Positions 10,016 through 19,584 of a DNA stretch of 64,000 bases are shown here, piece by piece. Source of the stretch: Hyposmocoma kahamanoa (Eukaryota; Arthropoda; Insecta; Lepidoptera; Cosmopterigidae); assembly GCF_003589595.1 (NCBI RefSeq), contig NW_020653855.1, positions 4,654,060 to 4,718,059 of the forward strand, given 5' to 3'. Position numbers and translations under genes: made by a program. The notes beneath the pieces are model-generated. The model did not search any database and was not told the DNA's origin. It saw only the letters and a list, made by a program, of their open reading frames with translations. Each line of letters starts with the position of its first letter. Within the stretch, counting starts at the first letter, position 1.

Positions 10016-10310
10016 TTCCAGTGTGCCTGTCTCTTAAATTGCAAAACCACAGTGGCAGACTCGCAAAGGTGGTCAGAAGGAAGAGGAATCCCACCAGCCG
10101 TAACCTGTGTGGCACAGCATCGACAAGATCGAACTTTTTGCTCCGTCCGGTCATACCGACAATGCAGCTGTACCTGTCGCGACTGCATTACTCCACGAAG
10201 TCTGAGGAGATAGTGGAGTACATCAGGCTAAAAGGCTAAGAGTCGAGCGGTTGGATTCCCGCCACAAAGTAAATTTTAATTCGTTTGTAATAAATAAATA
10301 AAGCACAATA
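10016..10310 (+). pseudogene. LINE ORF1 remnant joined to A-rich tail
   Basis: The translation from about 10075 reads RRKRNPTSRNLCGTASTRSN, then QLYLSRLHYSTKSEEIVEYI, matching the C-terminal domain of the ORF1 at 60317-61474. About a dozen bases are missing after the IRLK codons and shift the frame; VERLDSRHKVNFNSFV follows in the next frame. The sequence then jumps directly into AATAAATAAATAAA at about 10291. The last 40 or so residues of the domain are absent, which points to an internal deletion or premature polyadenylation of the source RNA. Confidence 0.75.
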
Positions 10311-11225
10311 CTCTAATTCATTAGTTCCTTTTTACCATGTCTAACGTATTAACCTGTATGTAGTTTAAGTAGGGAAGTTTTTGTATGATTGTACTAGTGT
10401 TTATACAGCCTTTTTTTTACCTGTCTTCCTATTCCTACTTTACAATAAATGATATCTCTAAACCCTCAGCTACACAGCTACCAGCGGCTTGCCAGAAATG
10501 TAGTATTTAATTATTTGCAATATTTATTTATATACTATATAATTTGAATATTAATTCTCCACTCCGCTAGGATAAATAATGGGCCGTAATGTCGTGGATA
10601 GTCGAGCCAGGCATCATCATATGAGAACCATCTAAACGTTATTAACTCCAAGCAAAAGAATGTAAGATGACGCCGTAAAGTGAACATTAAAAGGCTCAGC
10701 ATCACAAAGTTTTTGAGTTACGACTTAAGTTGCGCCTCTCAATAAGTTTGAAATGGCCAAAAGAGTCTTATGCGTATTTTGTACCGATGTCGAAAGAGAA
10801 GATTATAAAAGTTTGTTAAGTGCTTTTTAAGCACGACCGATTGTTAGATTGCGTAAAGTAAAAGGAAATAGATATTACCTAATTTTAAAAGCGGTGAAAG
10901 CCTAACGGAAAGATAATTACATTTCAATTGAAAGCGCGACGGTTTGAGTCCCTGTAATGGTGTTACATTTGTGAAAATTTAGTGGTAATTGCCTAGTTTT
11001 AAGAGCGGTACTAGACGAATTATTTGAATTCGAATTCCAATAACGGTTTATATCTAGGGCTTTAATTCTTAATGATGGGTTATTGGTGTTCCAAAATTTT
11101 CATATGAACAAGAGCACCTCACATTGTAGGTCCAAAACCCGATGGGTTATTAGTGAAAAAAATAAAGAATTTAATTTATTAACAGTATAATCACAGTCTC
11201 CAATTCCTACAGTCGGCTAACGGAC
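10311..11225. other. AT-rich stretch with one possible tRNA-like remnant
   Basis: At about 10890-10965 AAAGCCTAACGG is followed by GGTTTGAGTCCC, a weak box A and box B pair that may be a decayed SINE head. Nothing else is recognised. Confidence 0.3.
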
Positions 11226-11420
11226 ACGTCTAGACAGAGCAATCGTGGGTGTGCGAGGCGAGTCAGGGGCGGGTGCGAGCACGAGCTGCCATACACTCGC
11301 TCGGGACATACCATTCAGGGTTGCGGCATTTACGTTAAATACTTCGTGTGACTGTTGTTGTGGTATGTTGTTGTGTGCGAACGTAATTTTGACTGCTGTT
11401 TTTGACAGATATAATCACGT
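11226..11420. other. Small GC-rich patch
   Basis: GC-rich relative to the region (GGGTGTGCGAGGCGAGTCAG, then GGGCGGGTGCGAGCACGAGC). It has a 60-codon open frame at 11245-11427 with no recognisable motif. It could be the 5' end of a transposon. I cannot assign it. Confidence 0.3.
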
Positions 11421-12112
11421 TCATTAATAGAATACGAAAAAAATATAACACTAAGGTTACATATCGCACTGTTCATACAATAGTGTATTAACTCAAAAAG
11501 TGTATTTTCTCAGAATCGACGAAAAACAAATTGCTTGCTTCCCGTGAAAGATCTGTGTAAATTTATGTATAGTTATTTTCTATTTACCAAATCTTCCTTT
11601 TTTAAAAATAATTTCGTATTTTAAGACTATTTTGGCGAGAACTAGTGTACATAAAGCGTGTCTCATTTTGAGTTAAATAGTTAAGTAGATATCTTTCAGT
11701 TGTTTTTTACAATATTCTAACGACGGTTTTATAGACGTGTACAGAATCAAATTTTACGTTCAACAATGGTATAATATTGAATTTCACATATTTTGAGTTA
11801 TAACACTATTGCATTAGCAGTGCAATATGTTGGTGAATAATTTAATCCTTTATTGCATAAGTAAATGACATAAAAATTATACGTTACAAAGGACATAAAC
11901 AAAGGTGAGGTTATCTCTAGAAGAGATCTCTTCCAGTCATCCCTAGCCGTGGTGAATAAAGTAAGTCAGTTAGACATTATTGTACAATAAATAAAATAAA
12001 GTATAAATATAAATATAATTATCACTGACGACAGCACAAATATGACTGAAATAGAAACCTCCATAAACTTTACATACATAAATATAACACAACTATATAT
12101 TGTGTTATAAAA
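11421..12112. other. AT-rich stretch, nothing recognised
   Basis: No frame or repeat match. It is enriched in A/T runs and ATAAATATA-type sequence near 12000. Confidence 0.4.
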
Positions 12113-12200
12113 TAGGTTATAAAATATTTTATTATATTATATTAATATGGTATGTCAATATACATATATGTATATTTACATACCATATTTTATAACCTCT
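12113..12200. repeat. AT-rich nested palindrome
   Basis: The outer arms are AGGTTATAAAATAT and ATATTTTATAACCT. The inner arms are ATATGGTATGT and ACATACCATAT, around AATATACATATATGTATATT. The region can fold almost end to end as a single hairpin of about 88 bases. It may be a tiny fold-back element. Confidence 0.6.
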
Positions 12201-12595
12201 GTAAAAGCGACGAAGAACACGTGACAAAAAAGATTCACGACTTCTGGAAAACTTAAAGGCGATCCGTAACGAATAGTGGGGGGTAAATAGGTAGATAATA
12301 ACGATGGTTATGTCTAGTCTTGGTTTTAATTAAGTACATAACTCTTTCATGGCAATACCTGAATTCGATTCCCACTAGAAGACTGCAGCATTGAGTTTTT
12401 CATATAACAATGACTATAAGCCGTTTCGCCATTAAAAATCACTTTATCCGGGGTTTAAGTGACCCTTTACAGTTGAAAAGGATCTTGCTTTTTCAGCATT
12501 TTAAACCCCTTTTAATTGTAATTAATTATGGTAGAATTCAGCTTTAACCGATTATTTAATTAATTTTAAGATTTTTTAGATTAATTATTAACCGA
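12201..12595. other. Unassigned sequence upstream of LINE
   Basis: It contains GAATTCGATTCCCAC near 12361-12375, an isolated box-B-like string without a box A. It ends with CCGACTTCAAGAAAGGAGGA at about 12593, a short Rep-I terminus. Confidence 0.35.
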
Positions 12596-12599
12596 CTTC

Positions 12600-12935
12600 A
12601 AGAAAGGAGGATTTGTGAACTGACTAACACACAACTTTATGCTCACCATTGTAAGGAGACTACTAACAACCTGTGCAAGTGTCCAGACATTGCTATCACT
12701 AACAAGATAAAGTATTTAGGTGTTATAATAGATGATAACCTCTCTTTTAAGTACCATATCGAAGCACTAAGCGGTGGAATCCGTAAGCTAATGTATTGAT
12801 TTAAAATACTACGCGCTTGTGCTGATTTTAAAATAATCAGGCAAGTTTATTTTGCCATATGTCAATCAATTATTACATATTGCATTACATCTTGGGGTGG
12901 TATTGCTAAAACTTCATTATTAATAATTAATAATA
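12600..12935 (+). pseudogene. CR1-like LINE, reverse transcriptase C-terminal part (segment 1)
   Basis: Translation gives NNLCKCPDIAITNKIKYLGV, then IIDDNLSFKYHIEALSGGIR, and after a stop ILRACADFKIIRQVYFAICQ and SIITYCITSWGGIAKTSL. This is the thumb and C-terminal region after the polymerase active site of CR1/jockey-type non-LTR elements, including the LGV-D-L-W-like and Y-S-YC-W-G signatures. It is interrupted by a SINE-A at about 12936-13154 and continues at 13155. In-frame stops show it is dead. Confidence 0.7.
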
Positions 12936-13154
12936 ATAATAACAATAATAACACACACACTCAACATAGCTCCGCACTTGGGAACCTGAGTCGCGGGGGC
13001 CATGGACACACACATAGACAATCACAAATTACACCTAAACTCACGAGGGAAATAAATGTAGGCCATACACATATTTCTCCCGGCCTGGGAATCGAACCCA
13101 GAACCTCTGCATGGCAGTCCGGCTACTGTAACTGTTCGGCCACAGAGACAGTTA
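12936..13154 (-). mobile_element. SINE-A copy, inserted in CR1-like LINE
   Basis: The complete reversed copy has the complement of box B (GGAATCGAACCCAGAACC) at about 13088-13105 and the complement of box A (CTGTTCGGCCACAGAG) at about 13132-13147. Its TTATTA-type tail (about 12915-12950) merges with AATAATAATAAC repeats. It has the mid-body GGCCATACACATATTTCTCC. Confidence 0.85.
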
Positions 13155-13283
13155 AATCATCATTCAATCATTGAGAGAGCCCAGCGAGCTGTTCTAAAGG
13201 TGTCTACCATCCGCCCTTTGCTTACCCCACTGACCTTCTGTATGAGTCGTGTAAGGTACTAACTGTAAGGCATTTATTTAATA
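13155..13283 (+). pseudogene. CR1-like LINE (segment 2)
   Basis: It continues the frame with ERAQRAVLKVSTIRPLLTPL, a stretch after the reverse transcriptase in CR1-like ORF2. It is broken at the TA dinucleotide 13282-13283 by the mariner insertion. Confidence 0.6.
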
Positions 13284-14556
13284 GGGGTTAAAGTATGAAA
13301 TTGCCGATTTGTACTGAAAATCTAAATTGTTTATTTTTTAAATTTTTAACAAATTTATTTAATCAAAATAGTTGCCATTATTATCTATACATTGCTGCCA
13401 TCTAATGGGAAGGTTATTAATGCCTTTGCGATAGAACTCCGACGATCTAGACTGCACAAACTGTGTGAAAGCATTTTGTACTGCCTCCTGGGAAGAAAAC
13501 TTCTTGTCACGTAGATAATTGTCCAAATCACGAAAAAAATGGTAGTCCGTTGGAGCAAGGTCTGGTGAATACGGAGGATGTCGAATGGTTTCTAACTGCA
13601 GTTCCTGAAGGGTCAAAATGGTTTCTCGTGCTGTGTGAGGTCTCGCGTTGTCGTGGAGCAATAATGGTGAAGATCGATTCATGAGTCGGGGCTGTTTTAC
13701 TGCTAGTTTTGTCAACATGGTTCGGAGTTCGGCACAATAGACATCTGCCGTTATTGCTTGACCAGATCGGAGAAAACTATAGTGAATAACACCATGCTGA
13801 GACCACCAAACAGTTACCATTACCTTTTTATTGGTAAGTTTTGCTTTAGGACACTGTTGTGGCATTTGACCTGGGGTCAGCCATTGCATTTTTCTTTTCC
13901 GGTTATCATAAAGAATCCATTTTTCATCACATGTTACAATTCGATCCAATATTCCTTCATTTCTGTACCGGTTCAACAAGGCAACACAAGTTTCAACACG
14001 CGTTTCTTTCTGCAGATCAGTCAAATCATGAGGCACCCATTTTTCGTATTTTTTTATTTTATTGATTTGACGCAAGTGAGTCAATATTGTGGGTAAGGTA
14101 ACGTTAAACCATGCCGCTAATTCCTGGGTAGTTTGACTAGGATCGGCTTCCACTATCTCTCTTAATTCATCGTTATTCACCTGTGTGGGCGGTCTTTCTC
14201 GTGGCTCGTTCTTTAAGTCGAAATTTCCATCACGAAAGCGTTTAAACCAAAATCGCACGGTGCGTTCATTAGTACACCCCTCTCTAAACGCAGCATTGAT
14301 ATTGCGGGCTGTTTCTGCCGCGTTAGTTCCGCGTCGGAACTCGTATTCAAAAATCACTCGAATTTTTGAAGTATCCATCTTTCTTGTCTAAATTGAATAA
14401 CAAAAACAATTAAAAGTCGATATTCAAATGTTTCAAATTTAAAAAAAAAAACACAGAATTTGAAAAAAGTTTCATTCGAAAACCTCAAACCATGAAGATT
14501 CTATGAAAATTCAAAGAACCTATTGCAATAAAACGGCAATTTCATACTTTAACCCC
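13284..14556 (-). mobile_element. Complete mariner element, cecropia-type (1273 bp)
   Basis: The element starts GGGGTTAAAGTATGAAATTG at 13284 and ends with its complement, CAATTTCATACTTTAACCCC, at 14556. The first 23 bases of the two ends are identical, with near-identity for a few more. A TA dinucleotide flanks both sides (13282-13283 and 14557-14558), the mariner target duplication. It holds one intact transposase gene, a leader of about 178 bp and a trailer of about 75 bp. Ends, target duplication and open frame are all preserved, so this is a young insertion. It landed in a CR1-like LINE. Confidence 0.95.
13359..14378 (-). CDS. mariner transposase, D,D34D, intact
   Basis: This 339-residue protein is the usual mariner length. 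It cuts out the element and pastes it at TA sites. The N-terminal half (about 1-110) holds the paired helix-turn-helix domains that bind the terminal repeats. The mariner signature WVPHDL is at 114-119, and HPPYSPDLAP at 267-276. The catalytic triad reads D151 (TCDEKWILYDN), D243 (LLHDNARPH) and D278 (APTDYHFF), with 34 residues between the last two as in active mariners. The N-terminal region, NERTVRFWFKRF and the C-terminus WQQCIDNNGNYFD resemble the cecropia subfamily and the transposase part of human SETMAR (recalled resemblance). SETMAR has lost the third Asp; this copy keeps it. The start at 14378 is the first Met and gives family length. Antisense open frames are shadows. Confidence 0.95.
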   Translation of the reverse strand: MDTSKIRVIFEYEFRRGTNAAETARNINAAFREGCTNERTVRFWFKRFRDGNFDLKNEPRERPPTQVNNDELREIVEADPSQTTQELAAWFNVTLPTILTHLRQINKIKKYEKWVPHDLTDLQKETRVETCVALLNRYRNEGILDRIVTCDEKWILYDNRKRKMQWLTPGQMPQQCPKAKLTNKKVMVTVWWSQHGVIHYSFLRSGQAITADVYCAELRTMLTKLAVKQPRLMNRSSPLLLHDNARPHTARETILTLQELQLETIRHPPYSPDLAPTDYHFFRDLDNYLRDKKFSSQEAVQNAFTQFVQSRSSEFYRKGINNLPIRWQQCIDNNGNYFD

Positions 14557-14558
14557 TA

Positions 14559-15110
14559 ATATTAAGTCCACTGTTCTCTAACAGTACATTTTACTCCCAT
14601 ATAGTACTGAAAACACTAACAAAAGACGAAAAGATATTGTCTGCCCCAAAATTGTGACATCAAAACATGTGTTTATTTCCAGATTTTTTGTGTTTCTTGG
14701 ACCATTTTTGTACAATAAATTAAACGCCAAACTGGCCATATATCATTTTTGTTACATAAAGGTAATGAAGACTCTCTAAGAATTCCTTCAAAGTATGTCC
14801 TACGACGATACAGAGAATTTTTTAACTATCCCAAAATAAATGTTGTCTAATTTAAGCGTATGATTATATGATTTGCATTTTATTGTTTAATTATATTTTT
14901 TGTTTATATTTTAATCATTTTTTGTTTATAATTTAATCATCATATATTCATCTGTATAATTAATATTTTAACCTGAAATACAGGATTCTCCTAGTTCAGG
15001 TATATGTGTTATATTTTACTTTTATTCGCATAATTAGTCTTTACTTATTCATTTGTACAATACTTTATTCAATAAACAATTTTATTTATTTATTATTTAG
15101 TGTAAAATTA
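14559..15110 (+). pseudogene. CR1-like LINE (segment 3) and 3' tail
   Basis: After the mariner, the frame continues with recognisable ORF2 C-terminal sequence (STFYSHIVLKTLTKDEKILS, then FPDFLCFLDHFCTIN). An A/T-rich 3' region follows, ending about 15108 with AATAAACAATTTTATTTATT. Stops are frequent. Confidence 0.5.
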
Positions 15111-15193
15111 CAATCTCCAAATCTAAAACGAAGAAAACAAAATGTAAAAACTAAAAGTATTTAATAAATAAATATTAGATAACATCACATACA

Positions 15194-15487
15194 TTTTTTT
15201 TTATAATATCAAGTGACGGGACGAACAAGTCGTGCGCCTGATGGTAAGCTTCACGCCTGCGCATAACAGTTTCTGCCCCACTCAGAGCTCAATCACAGAG
15301 ATCTGAGGGGCACTGCCACTGCGCCCGTCACCCTGAGACATAAGTTGACAAGTCCCATGTGCCTGTAAGTTCACCAGCACACTTCAAAACCGGAACGCAA
15401 TAATGCTAACGTTACTGCTTGGCGGCAGAAACAGGTGGCAGTACTTCCCTGGACGAACTCTTTCACAAGGAGTTCTACTGCTACAAT
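15194..15487 (-). mobile_element. Rep-B copy, full length
   Basis: It starts with the A-rich tail complement TTTTTTTTTATAATATCAAG and runs through ACGGGACGAACAAGTCGTGC to CAAGGAGTTCTACTGCTAC. There is no interruption. Confidence 0.85.
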
Positions 15488-15572
15488 GATCCGATCCCAA
15501 AGTAACTAAAACGCTTGTGTTATGGAAATTGGAAACAACAACGGTACCACAAACACCCAGACCCGAGACAAT

Positions 15573-15606
15573 ATAATAATAATAATTATAATAATAATAA
15601 TTCCTT
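15573..15606. repeat. ATA/TAA microsatellite
   Basis: A run of AATAATAATAATT units, oriented as the terminal tail of the LINE remnant that follows on the minus strand. Confidence 0.7.
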
Positions 15607-16140
15607 TATTCGCTTCAAATAGGGTAGGGTACATTACACATGTTGATGGTAAAAATTAAATCAGAACTTAAACCTATTCGGCCTTCTAAAATAAAAGCAT
15701 GCAAATACAATAATAAAATAATACATTGGTGGATTGAGATTCGATTTTAAAACAATAATTAGGCAACAAATTGATAAATTTAAGATAATTGATTTAATTT
15801 GATATGTCAGAATCGTGTATGTCATAATTTAATAATAATAATATATATATTTTTTTTTTAATGATGGGAAAAATGTATGCATCAATTAATTATTCTTTAT
15901 GATTCATGAATTCGTCAATAGAGTAAAACAAATGATCAAAGAGCCACATGCGCAATTCCTTTTTAAAATTAGTCAATGGTAGAGACTTAATGCGATCTGG
16001 TATACGATTAAAAATTTTTCCACACATTACATACGAGTTATTTAGAACACGTTTTGTTTTGGGTATTGTATTTAGTACGACTTTATTGGGCTTCCTTATA
16101 TAGAAAAGTGAAAGAATCCATGTCCAAGCGATCACAGGGT
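15607..16140 (-). pseudogene. CR1-like LINE 3' end with ORF2 C-terminus
   Basis: Minus-strand 16135-15890 reads NNSYVMCGKIFNRIPDRIKS, then LPLTNFKKELRMWLFDHLFY and SIDEFMNHKE before a stop. The pattern NSYV...G...FN.LP..IK.LP...FK....WL....FYS..E is the typical C-terminal end of CR1/Zenon-type ORF2 (recalled family pattern). It is followed by an AT-rich 3' region and the ATT-repeat tail. Only the last 80 or so codons remain. Confidence 0.7.
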
Positions 16141-16437
16141 CGTCGAATTATAATTATATATAATATCCTTCACCACAACCTTCAATATCTGTATTTCAAT
16201 TAAAAAGGCATTCTTCCTATTGTACGTGGTCTCATAGATATTCTAGTAGGCCAGTCTTTGAATGAAATGCTTCTAATGGCATAGCGTGTTACTGGCCGGT
16301 ATCTGGGTGTAATGCGTTCGCTGAGTGATGAAGCTAAAGAAGTATCCGAAAGATATGAGTTTCCATGTCATATAAATGACCGGAATAGCATGAATCTTTC
16401 TCTGTGAGTATGTCCGTAGCTTCGTAGCTCCCTAGCT
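16141..16437. other. Unassigned sequence
   Basis: Possibly more LINE-derived sequence (TATAGAAAAGTGAAAGAATC lies next to it), but no frame can be followed past 16140. Confidence 0.35.
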
Positions 16438-16612
16438 TAACTGCCTCCGTGGCCCGGTTTCGATTCCCGGGCCGGGAGAAATATTTGTATGGCCTACATT
16501 TATCTATCTCGTGAATTTGGATGTAATTTGTCGTCGTCTATGTCTGTGTCCGTACCACCCGCGACTCTGGGTCTCCCTAGTGTACACACATGAGTATGAG
16601 CATTAAAAATAA
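16438..16612 (+). mobile_element. SINE-A copy with internally deleted head
   Basis: Box A is reduced to CTCCGTGGCC and joins straight to CGGTTTCGATTCCCGGGCCG. The anticodon-arm segment of about 35 bases is gone, while the 3' body to GTATGAGCATTAAAAATAAT is kept. Confidence 0.75.
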
Positions 16613-16624
16613 TCTCAGTATAGT

Positions 16625-16882
16625 GTATTAAAAAAACCGAGGTCAGAAGTTCATGGAATTACATCTATTTGCCTAGTTTTATTGAAATTCGTTACCGGAA
16701 AGTGCGCAAAAGCGGATTCATACTGTAGTTTGCGCCCGTAGAGGTGTAATATTTTAATTAAATTTAAACGAGACCAATGGTAGTGGTTCTTTCCGACAAA
16801 AAATAATCATCCCAATCGGTTCACAAATATAACATACAGTCGAATTGAAAACTTCCTCTTTTTTGAAGTCGTTTAAAAAATC
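16625..16882 (-). mobile_element. Rep-I copy, full length but short form
   Basis: It starts TAAAAAAACCGAGGTCAGAA and ends TCTTTTTTGAAGTCGTTTA, the complement of the usual AACCGACTTCAAAAAA terminus. Internal landmarks are ATCCCAATCGGTTCACAAAT and CATACAGTCGAATTGAAAAC. See 29627-30085 for the family. Confidence 0.7.
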
Positions 16883-17699
16883 ATTACTTACTCTGCGATA
16901 CATTCCGTCTCATAATTTCTTTTTACCGGAATCCGTACAATAAACTACAAATAGAAAAGTAAACCTGTATGTTACTACATAACTGCTGTACATTATCACG
17001 TCAAAACAATAAGTGACTAATGGCTTTTATGCTTTTAATTTAAATGGAAAAAAAATTAACCCAAAACATACCTTATCAACATCACTCTCGTTTCCTACCT
17101 TGAAAGCTTCCGAGCAATTTAAAAAACTTAAGACCTTTAAGAACCAATTTCGATTGAGCGAATCAGTCCGCTGTCAGGTAAAGGCAGAGCCCATCTGTAA
17201 TAATCAATCTAAAACTTAAAAGGTTTCTTTTTACCCTTTTATGAACGGCTTATTTAGACGGAAAATGGTAATTAGACATTTTGGTTTCCCAATAAGTATT
17301 AATGAGACTTAATACTAATCCTGAACATAGTTCTGATATACAAGTCATTTATTATATATAAGCCAATTACTGAAGCTCCTAAAAAAAGAGTTCGTGTTGG
17401 AAAGTTCTGCCGCTATATCGACTCATCCGAAGAACAGAGTCTGATGTGATTATATAGCGAAAAGAGAAAAGTCCGTTACGAGAATAATTTCTTTATTCAA
17501 GCTAAGACAAACAAAGCAAACAAAGGTGTTTTAAGAATTTATATATCTTATTTCGTTTCGGAAATATAAAATCGAACAACGGTCAATCTGACATCCACAG
17601 CGAAGAAGAACGAACGAAATGTACTATGTTCTGAGAACAATAGTATCTAGTCTTGCATATAGAGCTTTGTTCTACAGATGAGTCGATATCTATTTCCAT
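16883..17699. other. Unassigned AT-rich stretch
   Basis: The short open frame at 17013-17219 has no family features. It includes CTACCTTGAAAGCTTCCGAG and no repeat that I recognise. Confidence 0.4.
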
Positions 17700-17793
17700 C
17701 GCCAAGCAAATACTCTGATCATTATTCCATTCCGGTTTTGAAGGACAGGGGTGCTGGTGAAACTACAGGCTTATGGAGTTGGTCAACTCCATG
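17700..17793 (+). mobile_element. Rep-B copy, 5' part, split by MITE-C
   Basis: It reads CATTCCGGTTTTGAAGGACA, then GGGTGCTGGTGAAACTACAG, and stops at the octamer ACTCCATG (17786-17793). The remaining half follows the MITE-C, at 19390-19553. Confidence 0.7.
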
Positions 17794-17968
17794 CATCGAG
17801 TATATAACCAGAAATAGAGACGAAAGGGCTATCCATCCCTGGCAACTTAATCAGGTAAATGAGCCTTATATCACTTTTAAGTATCAATTCTCGTTTGCGC
17901 CGAAATCATAAATTATAAAACTGAAATAGTACAGCGCTAATAACTAACATGTGTGTACGTCTCCTTAA

Positions 17969-18599
17969 CCGCTCACGCGATACATGCTGCCGTAGACGCA
18001 TACCACACCTAGAGGTGCCGGTGATGATTTTATACCGATTTATCAGATATCGAAGTTATAAGAGGTAAAAGAACTAATATTAATTGCTATTTCGGTAACT
18101 ACTCTAGCAAACCATAAAGTTTTTAATGTCTGGGTCTATCATTTAAAAAATAAACAACTTCAAAAATACGTCACGACAATCGTGTGTGTTATTGTTTGGG
18201 CTGGTGATTTCGGTGTTTATTTATTGAAAACATACCGTAAGTAGCGTTTTTTAAGTTTACCCTGAATATAAATGTTCATAAACTATACTTTACGGAGTAA
18301 TTTCATGGTAAACGTTAAAACCACTGAAACGGAATATTATCATATTTATCAAAGTACACCATTGACTTACAATTATAAAGTACACCAAAAATTTCATTAG
18401 TGCTTTTTAAGTGCAGGATTTGCGGTGTATTCTGCATTTTATTTGAGATGTTTTTGTTGGTAGTACGGAGGGTATTTATTTAGCAATGCAGAATAATAAT
18501 GTTTATTTATAAAAACTTGTATTTAAACTGAATGCTTTTCTAATTTGCGAAACCAAATAGCCGCCTTTTTACGGTAGGAGAAGCGCATCGCGTGAGCGG
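17969..18599 (+). mobile_element. MITE-D copy 2, inside MITE-C
   Basis: The ends are CCGCTCACGCGATA and CGCATCGCGTGAGCGG. TTAA precedes the left end (17965-17968), but the right side continues GTATATTCC without TTAA. Uninterrupted MITE-C copies read CTCCGTATATTCC (or its complement) here and have no TTAA at the site. A 28-bp internal duplication around AAGTACACC (18352-18388) is specific to this copy. Confidence 0.8.
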
Positions 18600-18741
18600 G
18601 TATATTCCAAAAAGTATTCTGTATTTATTGTAATAAAGATAATATCTCTAACAATGCCGTGCTGTTCTATTCGGTGGTGTGGGAAAAACAGCAAAACATC
18701 TAACTACAAAACAAACGGAATCAAATTTCATCGCTATTTAA

Positions 18742-19015
18742 ATGTTAATATCAGAAGGTACGGGTAGCAGTTCCCAAGAAGGGAGTCAACTCCTGGTTAG
18801 CCTAACGGAGCTCTCAGTATTCTCCGATTTATCTCCATAAAAACAAAATTGTGTTACAGTAGTCACCATTCGAGGGAAAATCTTAACACCGTGATTCAGA
18901 AATAACGCCAAATGTGTCAATGCCATCTAGCGGATTCTTAGTGAACTAAAAGTAAACATTGTGGTTTAAGGCTGTCTAAATAAACATATAGTAGGTTTGC
19001 TACAATATGTAACTG
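18742..19015. other. Unknown insert within MITE-C
   Basis: Sequence absent from other MITE-C copies, beginning near TTAATATCAGAAGGTACGGG. It includes GTTAGCCTAACGGAGCTC and GCCATCTAGCGGATTC. No frame and no clear terminal repeats. Confidence 0.45.
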
Positions 19016-19111
19016 ATCGATTTGAAGTGAAACAATTGACGAAACCCGTCATTTGTTTCGAATTCGGGCTGGCCAATCGGAGCTCAGTTGTCACAGTAAC
19101 GATTTGGCAGA

Positions 19112-19348
19112 ATAGTTCTATTCTATTCTATTTCCTTAATGACGGCCACTAAGCTTGGGTTAGTGTCAGTTACAAATACAAAAAAATATAAAAATGTTTA
19201 TTCTTTAACAAAAAATACAAAGCAGATTAGTGGCAAGGATACTCATCTTAAGTATATAAATACCTGTGTCAGGAGAAGAGAGAGAATATTATAATATAAT
19301 ATAAGGTATTTATTTTTAGATGAATCTCTTCGACGGAATTCAAATATT
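19112..19348 (-). other. Second unknown insert within MITE-C, LINE-tail-like
   Basis: It begins TTCTATTCTATTCTATTTCC, a pentamer run resembling the tail of the LINE remnant at 3262-3290, then unassigned AT-rich sequence. It is probably a reversed LINE 3' end. Confidence 0.35.
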
Positions 19349-19389
19349 TAAATGACATTTCGTCTCTATTTCAGGTTATAAACTCGATA

Positions 19390-19553
19390 ACTCCAGGTCT
19401 TAATGTGGTGCGAAAATAATTGCAAATACCTTCAGTAATATGCGATTTAAAGCTTTCAGAAATACTGCAGTTTTTATGACTCGACGTGTTGTTTTCTCAC
19501 CAGACGCAAGTCTTGTTTCTCCCGTCACTTGATATCGTAAAAGAAAACACAAG
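19390..19553 (+). mobile_element. Rep-B copy, 3' part after MITE-C
   Basis: It resumes the Rep-B sequence from 17793: ATGCGATTTAAAGCTTTCAG, then CACCAGACGCAAGTCTTGTT and CCCGTCACTTGATATCGTAA, ending in AAAAGAAAAC. This confirms that the block between is a nested insertion. Confidence 0.7.
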
Positions 19554-19556
19554 CTA

Positions 19557-19582
19557 TTAGTGGAGCTCCTTGTGAAAGAGAT
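19557..19582 (+). mobile_element. Rep-B 5' end fragment
   Basis: Only TTAGTGGAGCTCCTTGTGAA and AGAG remain before a junction with the LINE reverse transcriptase remnant. Confidence 0.55.
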
Positions 19583-19584
19583 CT

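Larger units (their letters stand above)
17794..19389 (-). mobile_element. MITE-C copy 4, inflated by nested insertions
   Basis: It begins CATCGAGTATATAACCAGAA and ends ATTTCAGGTTATAAACTCGA plus TA. The flanking octamers ACTCCATG (17786-17793) and ACTCCAGG (19390-19397) match at 7 of 8, and both sides are Rep-B. It contains a MITE-D (17969-18599), an unknown insert at about 18742-19015 and another at about 19112-19348. The remaining MITE-C segments align piecewise with the complement of 7477-7987. Confidence 0.8.

Noticed and set aside
12361..12376. Isolated box-B-like string
   Set aside because: No box A at the right distance and no family context.
13758..14391. Plus-strand open frames opposite the mariner transposase
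   Set aside because: Antisense shadows of the intact transposase.
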